This document shows positions 59,901 to 64,000 of a stretch of DNA of 64,000 bases, in pieces. A program made the position numbers and the translations under genes. Numbering within the stretch: the stretch's first letter is position 1; each line of letters starts with the position of its first letter. This DNA comes from Aldehydirespirator sp965221185 (GTDB lineage Bacteria; Actinomycetota; Acidimicrobiia; Acidimicrobiales; Aldehydirespiratoraceae): the NCBI GenBank assembly GCA_965221185.1, contig OZ244866.1:2294001-2358000 (forward strand). Reading direction: 5' to 3'. The notes under the pieces were generated by a model. The model worked only from the letters and a program-made list of their open reading frames with translations. It searched no databases and was not told where the DNA came from.

Positions 59901-61768
59901 AACAGGCCCCGGTCGGGGATCGTGCCCGCATTGGTGACGGCGAGGCGTTGGGCTCCGGCCCGGCCTCGCAGCATCCCGTTGGCCCTGTCCCACACCACCC
60001 GGGGCCTCAGCTCGGAGAACTCCTCGGCCGGGTAGGTGCCCGACAGCAGTTCCAGCACGCTGTGCAGCACCTCGTCGGACAGATCCGCGAAGCCGGCGCA
60101 GCGGCGCAGCACGGCTGAGAGACGATCGATGGGCCAGTCGTCCATGGCGCACATGGCCACGATCTGCTGGGCGGCCACGTCGAGGGGGTTGCGCAGGTAG
60201 CGGGTGTGCTCCACCGCCCCGAGGTGCATCCGCTCCACCACCGCGGCCGCCTCCAGCAGGTCGGCGCGGTGCTTGGGGAAGATTCGGCCCCGGCTCGGCT
60301 CGCCCACCCGGTGCCCGGCCCGGCCGATGCGCTGCAGCCCCGATGCCACCGATCCAGGGGAGGCCACCTGCACGACCAGGTCCACCGCGCCCATGTCGAT
60401 GCCAAGCTCGAGCGTGGACGTGGCCACCAGCCCACGCAGCTCGCCCCGCTTGAGCTCGTCCTCGATCAGGAGGCGCCTCTGCCGGGACAGGGAGCCGTGA
60501 TGGGCCTTGACCAGCTCGGCGCCCACGGCCGCCCCCGCGCCTACCTGCTCGTCGCCCATCGGGACTGGCGGAGACTGAATCAGGCCCTCCACCAGCTCGC
60601 CCACATGCACCGGCCCGCCTGCGTCGCGGCCCTCCACCAGCTCGCCCACATGCACCGGCCCGGCTGCGTCGCGGCCCTCCACCAGCTCGCCCACATGCAC
60701 CGGCCCGGCTGCGTCGCGGCCCTCCACCAGCTCGCCCACATGCACCGGGCCGGCTGCGTCGCGGCCCTGTTCAGCCGCTCTGGCCCGTTGTTCGGCCTGT
60801 CGGTCCTGGCCGTCTAGGTGCAGCTCGTTGAGCCTGGCCGCGAGGCGCTCGGCGAGGCGCCGGGCATTGGTGAAGATCAGGGTGGAGTGGTGGGATTGCA
60901 CCAGCTCCAGCAGGCGGGGATGGATGGCGGGCCAGATGCTGCGCCGCAGCGGTCCGGCCGCGGCCCCGGCCGACGCCGGCGGCTCGACCGTCTCGCCCAG
61001 CGAGGCCATGTCAGCCACTGGGACCACCACCTCCACCTCGAGCTCCTTGCGGGCCTCGGCGTTTACCACGGTGACGGGACGGGGCACCGCCGATCCACCG
61101 GGACCGGCGTTGAACCCGCCCAGGAAGCGGGCGATCTCGTCGAGGGGACGCTGGGTGGCGGACAGCGCGATGCGCTGGGGCGAGCGCTCGCACAGCTCCT
61201 CCAAGCGCTCCAGCGACACCATCAGATGGCTGCCCCGCTTGTTGGCAGCAACCGCGTGGATCTCGTCGATGATCACGTGCTCGATGCCGGCGAGGGTCTC
61301 CCGGGCCCGGCTGGTGAGCATCAGGAACAGCGACTCGGGCGTGGTTATCAGGATCTGCGGGGGACGGCGGACCAACCGGCGGCGCTCGTCGGCCGAGGTG
61401 TCTCCGGTGCGCACTCCCACGGTCGGTTCGTGCACCTGCACGCCGAGCCGCTCAGCGGCCAGCCGGATGCCGTGCAGCGGAGTCCGCAGGTTCTTCTCTA
61501 CGTCCACCGCCAGCGCCCGCAAAGGCGACACATACAGCACCCGCGTGCCGCCGTCGGACACGGCCGCGTCCTGCGACATGAGCCGGTCGATGGCCCACAA
61601 GAACGCGGCCAGCGTCTTGCCAGTGCCGGTGGGCGCGCACACCAGCGTGTGGTCGCCCGCCACGATAGCCGGCCAGCCCTCAGTCTGGGGCGCGGTCGGC
61701 GCGGCGAAGGCCGCCGTGAACCAGGCCCGGGTCGGCTCAGAGAACACGTCAAGCGGGTCGGCCACCAC
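56942..61768 (-). CDS. lhr: Lhr-type large ATP-dependent helicase
   Basis: 1608 aa, the length of actinobacterial Lhr. The helicase core shows VCAPTGTGKTLAAFLWAIDR (motif I), VIIDEIHAVAANKRGSHLMV (DEIH box), LSATQRPLDEIARFLGG, then LVATSTLELGIDMGAVDLVV and QRIGRAGHRVGEPSRG (motifs V and VI). The large C-terminal domain follows, with Lhr-specific DNA glycosylase-like regions. Between the two RecA lobes lies a four-fold 15-residue repeat (60585-60764). GTG 61768. Lhr works in DNA repair. Confidence 0.92.
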   Translation of the reverse strand: MVADPLDVFSEPTRAWFTAAFAAPTAPQTEGWPAIVAGDHTLVCAPTGTGKTLAAFLWAIDRLMSQDAAVSDGGTRVLYVSPLRALAVDVEKNLRTPLHGIRLAAERLGVQVHEPTVGVRTGDTSADERRRLVRRPPQILITTPESLFLMLTSRARETLAGIEHVIIDEIHAVAANKRGSHLMVSLERLEELCERSPQRIALSATQRPLDEIARFLGGFNAGPGGSAVPRPVTVVNAEARKELEVEVVVPVADMASLGETVEPPASAGAAAGPLRRSIWPAIHPRLLELVQSHHSTLIFTNARRLAERLAARLNELHLDGQDRQAEQRARAAEQGRDAAGPVHVGELVEGRDAAGPVHVGELVEGRDAAGPVHVGELVEGRDAGGPVHVGELVEGLIQSPPVPMGDEQVGAGAAVGAELVKAHHGSLSRQRRLLIEDELKRGELRGLVATSTLELGIDMGAVDLVVQVASPGSVASGLQRIGRAGHRVGEPSRGRIFPKHRADLLEAAAVVERMHLGAVEHTRYLRNPLDVAAQQIVAMCAMDDWPIDRLSAVLRRCAGFADLSDEVLHSVLELLSGTYPAEEFSELRPRVVWDRANGMLRGRAGAQRLAVTNAGTIPDRGLFGVFLPDGTRVGELDEEMVYESRVGEVFLLGATTWRIMDITFERVVVTPAPAELGKMPFWHGDGPGRPIELGRAVGSLVRELRSEGDADAVAARLRQRCGLDEAAAANLLAYLEDQAAATGAVPDDRTVVVERFRDEIGDWRVCVLTPFGAQVHAPWGVALQARLREAWGVDVDLMWGDDGIVMRLPEAVDELPVDDLLFDPDEIRELVVSRLPETSMFASRFRECAARALLLPRRRPDQRTPLWQQRKRASDLLSVAAKYPSFPVLLETTRECLNDVFDLPALMGLMSDLRSRRVRVVAVDTPQASPFAQSLLFSWIAVYMYEGDAPLAERRAAALALDRDLLRDLLGAEELRDLLDAGVIADVELELQRLTDGRQARDADEVHDLLRVLGPLTFEELAARSVRAHVGTAVRPARADSGASTDMAANGGDQLVIGWARTLVEQRRAIEVRLAGRDVLADAADAARLRDAAGAALPVGLPASATEPVDDPLGDLCVRYARTHGPFTARDLARWLGVGESWAAARLVSLVAEGRLLRGEFRPAGHDREFCDAEVLRRIRRRCLAALRQEVEAVPPEALARFLPAWQGVGDRRRGVDALADIVAQLQGAPVAASVLEADVLACRMTAYKPADLDQLCTSGEVVWVGAGAIGATDGRVRLVFRDQAALLVPAAEPSEGALHDALRDRLRHRGASFWPDLVAAAQGASLPYDTETVLAALWDLVWSGEVTNDSLAPLRARIARRARSQTRHSSRPGRSRRGRLRLGGLTATGPPSAAGRWSMVEPLLRPRPAPTESALARAHQLLDRYGVVARETALGEGQEGGFAGVYPVLKALEERGEARRGYFVAGLGAAQFALPGAVDRLRAARDPEPDAAPVVLAATDPAQPYGAALAWPESPGRPARAAGAHVVLADGVPLVMLERGGRSLATFEGAESTDAWIEAIIGLVKDGRLRKLEIAKVDGTPVRETPWAARLEVAGFTSAYKGMLYRT
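60585..60764 (-). repeat. Four in-frame 45-bp repeats inside lhr
   Basis: Units start at 60585, 60630, 60675 and 60720. Each encodes RDAAGPVHVGELVEG or a one-residue variant. Period 45 keeps the frame. It sits between helicase motifs III and IV, an exposed linker, and the near-identity of units suggests recent expansion. Confidence 0.9.
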
Positions 61769-61865
61769 ACCGCCACCGTACCGACCGCCTACCTCAGCCG
61801 CCGGGCCCGCCCGGAACCCACCGAGCGTGCGGCGCCGGTCACCTCCTCGCGACGAAGCATCTCGT

Positions 61866-61904
61866 TTCCGCTCTTGTTCGCTGCGCTCACGGGCCGCTCG
61901 GGCC
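61866..61904 (-). repeat. Dispersed repeat E, copy 5a (right module)
   Basis: Minus strand reads GGCCCGAGCGGCCCGTGAGC then GCAGCGAACAAGAGCGG, one 43-bp-type unit. It lies in the 307-bp gap between lhr and the LLM gene. Confidence 0.8.
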
Positions 61905-61905
61905 C

Positions 61906-61963
61906 ACTCGACCGAAATCAGTAGAGAAACCCGTCACATATGAGCAATACCCGTGCAGATTTG
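61906..61963. repeat. Dispersed repeat B, copy 2
   Basis: CCGAAATCAGTAGAGAAAC to CCCGTGCAGATTTG, 45 of 52 bases as at 12109-12160. It lies between two repeat-E pieces (5a and 5b), as if inserted into or captured with them. Confidence 0.85.
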
Positions 61964-61984
61964 AGGCGAGCTTGACATAGGGCT

Positions 61985-62063
61985 ACTCACGGGCCGCTCG
62001 GGCCACGGCCTCGCTCAGCGCGTTGCAGAGTCGTTCGACCCAACGGCCCACCGCTCGGCCTCT
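61985..62063 (-). repeat. Dispersed repeat E, copy 5b
   Basis: Minus strand reads TAGAGGCCGAGCGGTGGGCC, a spacer, GCGCTGAGCGAGGCC, GTGGCCCGAGCGGCCCGTGA. The element ends 13 bp before the LLM ATG at 62076. Confidence 0.8.
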
Positions 62064-62075
62064 ACAGTGAGCCCC

Positions 62076-63023
62076 ATGACTCATCCATTTCGTTTCGGCA
62101 TTGAGCTGAAGGGGCCATTGCCCGGCCTGACGTGGGCACAGACCGCGCAACGGGTGGAGGAGCTCGGTTTCTCCAACCTGGTCGTGCCCGACCACTTCGA
62201 CGACCAGTACGCGGTGGGCCCGTCGCTGGCCGCCGCGGCGGCGGCAACCACCACCCTGCGCCTCAGCACCTTCGTGTATGGCAACGACTACCGGCATCCG
62301 GTGATGGTGGCCAAGGAGGTGGCCACCCTCGACGTCCTGTCCGGCGGCCGGATGGACCTCGGGCTCGGAGCGGGCTGGAAGCGCGTCGACTACGTCGAGG
62401 CCGGGATGGATTACGACCCGCCCGGCGTGCGTATCGAGCGCATGGTCGAGTCCTTGCAGATCATCCGCCGCCTCTTCGAGGATGGGCCGGTCACCTTCGA
62501 GGGCGAGCACTACACGATCCGCGGACTCGAGGGCCTGCCCAAGCCGGTGCAGTCGCCGGTGCCGGTGGCCATAGGCGGGGGCGGGCGCCGGATGCTCAGC
62601 CTGGCCGCCCGCCACGCCGACATCGTGGGCGTGAACGCCAACCTGCGCTCCGGCGAGATAGGACTCGACGCCATGAACGACGTGCTTGGCGCCGACCGCT
62701 TCGATGCCAAGCTCAAATGGGTGCGAGAAGCGGCCGGCGACCGCTTCGACCAGCTGGTGCTCAACGTGCTGATCGCGTCGTGGCAGATCACAGAGGGCGG
62801 CCAGACCACCACCGAAGCCATCGAAGCCACCGCGAGCATGTTCGGTCAGCCCGCCGAAGCGGTGGCCGACATCCCGCTGCTGCTGATCGGCTCGCCGGCT
62901 GAGATCGCCGACACTCTCCGCCAGCGACGGGAGCGCTGGGGCTTCAGCTACATGATTCTGGGGGCGGCCAGCACCGACATTGAGGCCTTCGCCCCGGTGA
63001 TCGCAGAACTCGAAGGCGAGTAA
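62076..63023 (+). CDS. LLM class F420-dependent oxidoreductase
   Basis: 315 aa. FRFGIELKGPLPGLTWAQTA, FSNLVVPDHFDDQYAVGPSL, LRLSTFVYGNDYRHPVMVAK and DVLSGGRMDLGLGAGWKRVD match the TIGR03621-like F420-dependent branch. QSPVPVAIGGGGRRMLSLAA is the cofactor phosphate loop. Expected to use reduced or oxidised F420, whose synthesis gene cofC is in the window. ATG 62076 chosen over GTG 62067. Preceded directly by a repeat-E element. Confidence 0.88.
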   Translation: MTHPFRFGIELKGPLPGLTWAQTAQRVEELGFSNLVVPDHFDDQYAVGPSLAAAAAATTTLRLSTFVYGNDYRHPVMVAKEVATLDVLSGGRMDLGLGAGWKRVDYVEAGMDYDPPGVRIERMVESLQIIRRLFEDGPVTFEGEHYTIRGLEGLPKPVQSPVPVAIGGGGRRMLSLAARHADIVGVNANLRSGEIGLDAMNDVLGADRFDAKLKWVREAAGDRFDQLVLNVLIASWQITEGGQTTTEAIEATASMFGQPAEAVADIPLLLIGSPAEIADTLRQRRERWGFSYMILGAASTDIEAFAPVIAELEGE

Positions 63024-63029
63024 CCGGAC

Positions 63030-63082
63030 GCCAAATCCCTGTAGTTGGCGACCCGCACGGTCACCTGCCACAGGGATTTGGC
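63030..63082. promoter_or_regulatory. 13-bp perfect inverted repeat between LLM and DtxR-family genes
   Basis: GCCAAATCCCTGT (63030-63042) and ACAGGGATTTGGC (63070-63082) are perfectly complementary with 27 bp between them. The position fits a terminator for the LLM gene or an operator 43 bp before the regulator. No T-run follows. Confidence 0.5.
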
Positions 63083-63124
63083 CTGTGGACGGCGAGCGGC
63101 CCTACTCGCGAATATGGTGGTGTC

Positions 63125-63826
63125 ATGACCTCGACACCGGCCGAGACAGCGCCCTACGAGTCGCCCGAGTGGCATCCCGCCTTCGAGGAGTACTGCGAGA
63201 CGATCTTCGAGTTGGCCGAGGACGATCTGGAGGTGATCCAGGCCCGCATCGCCGACCGCCTGGAAATCTCCCGCCCCGCGGTGTCGGAGATGATCCGCCG
63301 GATGCAGTCCGAGGGCCTCGTCGAGGAGGGCAAGGGCACGATCCATCTCACCGCCCGGGGGCACTCGCTGGCCGAGACGGTGGTGCGCCGCCACCGGCTG
63401 GCCGAGTGCTTCCTCACCGACATCCTCGGGCTCTCCTGGGCCGAGGCCCACCAGGAGGCCGGCAAGTGGGAGCACATCATCTCCCCCGCGGTGGAGAAGG
63501 CCATGGTCCGGGTGCTCGAGCAACCCACCACCTGCCCCCACGGCAACCCCATCCCCGGCTCGGGGTATCAGGCGCCCAAGATGGTCGCGCTCCACACCCT
63601 GGACGTGGGACGGGGATTCACGGTGCAGCGCATCCCCGAGGAGCTGGAGTTCCAGCCGGGGATGCTGGAGTTCCTGGAGCAGGCCAGGGTGACGCCGGGA
63701 TCGACGGGCACGGTCACGGCCCGCTCCCCCGACGGCACCTTCACCCTCGACGTCGAGGGCAGCCCCGTGGGCCTGAGCGACTACGCCACCTCCCGCATCC
63801 TCGTCACCGCCGCGCCGGCCGGCTGA
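63125..63826 (+). CDS. DtxR/MntR-family metal-dependent regulator
   Basis: 233 aa. IQARIADRLEISRPAVSEMI and RRMQSEGLVEEGKGTIHLTA form the winged helix; AETVVRRHRLAECFLTDILG and WEHIISPAVEKAMVRVLEQP are the dimerisation and metal-binding domain (Glu and His ligands), with CPHGNPIPG next. An SH3-like C-terminal domain follows, as in IdeR. It likely represses iron or manganese genes. ATG 63125. May bind the inverted repeat upstream. Confidence 0.9.
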   Translation: MTSTPAETAPYESPEWHPAFEEYCETIFELAEDDLEVIQARIADRLEISRPAVSEMIRRMQSEGLVEEGKGTIHLTARGHSLAETVVRRHRLAECFLTDILGLSWAEAHQEAGKWEHIISPAVEKAMVRVLEQPTTCPHGNPIPGSGYQAPKMVALHTLDVGRGFTVQRIPEELEFQPGMLEFLEQARVTPGSTGTVTARSPDGTFTLDVEGSPVGLSDYATSRILVTAAPAG

Positions 63827-63880
63827 GCAACCAGACCCCCGCACTCCGCTTCCATCGGCGGCAGCGGGGCGCGGCTCGGC

Positions 63881-64000
63881 TCAGCCGCTGGGGGCGAGAT
63901 GGAACAGCACGCGGGTGCCGCCCGCGAGCTCCTCGCGCTGGCGGACCTCGAAGCGCAACCCCGCCTGCGCCTCGATGGCGGCGAGGGTGTACGCTTCGTG
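63881..64000 (-). CDS. C-terminal end of an unidentified gene (cut by window edge)
   Basis: 39 residues ending at TGA 63881. The sequence (AIEAQAGLRFEVRQREELAG then GTRVLFHLAPSG) resembles the last strands of a small alpha/beta enzyme such as a SAM methyltransferase, but that is a guess. Convergent with the DtxR-family gene. Confidence 0.5.
   Translation of the reverse strand, partial: HEAYTLAAIEAQAGLRFEVRQREELAGGTRVLFHLAPSG

Noticed and set aside
1..64000. tRNA, rRNA, prophage or integrase-attachment features
   Set aside because: No cloverleaf, rRNA block, phage structural gene or integrase was recognised by eye; a tRNA scan would be the decisive test.

Overview
This window is high-GC DNA with many GTG starts, short intergenic gaps and overlapping stop/start codons. 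Gene content points to an actinobacterium, most plausibly of class Acidimicrobiia (inference). The markers are a cofactor F420 gene (cofC/fbiD) with three luciferase-like oxidoreductases, a long actinobacterial leuA preceded by a leucine-rich leader peptide, a CtpE-like P-type ATPase, CbtAB cobalt transport, a very long Lhr helicase, and the remnant of a mycothiol-dependent-type maleylpyruvate isomerase. No rRNA, tRNA, CRISPR array or phage was found.

Left region (1-12.1 kb), accessory metabolism. A minus-strand operon reads DUF2877 (AllH-like), phosphosulfolactate synthase (ComA-like), a 315-aa protein I do not recognise, an aspartase/fumarase-superfamily lyase, and an EP-rich lipoprotein cut by the window edge. 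Phosphosulfolactate synthase followed by such a lyase matches the opening chemistry of bacterial coenzyme M synthesis, so this may be an undescribed sulfonate pathway. Divergent from it are an sll0787-type AIR-synthase-like protein, then a carbamate kinase, an IS1380 insertion, an FdrA/AllF-like protein and an MSMEG_0565-type glycosyltransferase. This mixes parts of oxamate carbamoyltransferase and of the Nit1 cluster.

12-28 kb is mostly housekeeping: CbtAB, GpsA, CofC, a PIG-L deacetylase, a beta-propeller lipoprotein, a CtpE-like ATPase, two SDR proteins (one without catalytic residues), a diacylglycerol kinase-like protein, a CysQ-like phosphatase, a methyltransferase, an LLM oxidoreductase and a secreted coiled-coil M15 peptidase. 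28-40 kb holds acyl-CoA and LLM enzymes, leuA with a clear attenuator, a PAC2 protein, a cupin, a frameshifted hydrolase and a four-gene ABC-2 exporter operon.

40-47.5 kb is the most rearranged part. It is bracketed by two Rieske fusions (Rieske-TPP enzyme and Rieske-glutamate synthase). Between them lie HicAB, VapBC and a graveyard of gene fragments: esterase, SDR, acyl-CoA ligase, alcohol dehydrogenase, maleylpyruvate isomerase and a frameshifted GNAT.

47.6-64 kb holds an ABC exporter, a LolD/MacB-type ATPase with two tandem FtsX-like permeases, a ColD/RfbH-type DegT protein with His in place of the PLP lysine, an Lhr helicase with an in-frame 4 x 15-aa repeat, an F420-type LLM enzyme, a DtxR-family regulator and a partial gene.

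Two dispersed repeat families cross the window. Family E is a composite intergenic element (about 8.9, 10.8, 13.3, 55.65 and 61.9-62.06 kb), often starting at a stop codon and sometimes carrying tandem 43-bp units; IS1380 inserted inside one copy. Family B is a 52-bp, relatively AT-rich sequence at 12.1 and 61.9 kb.
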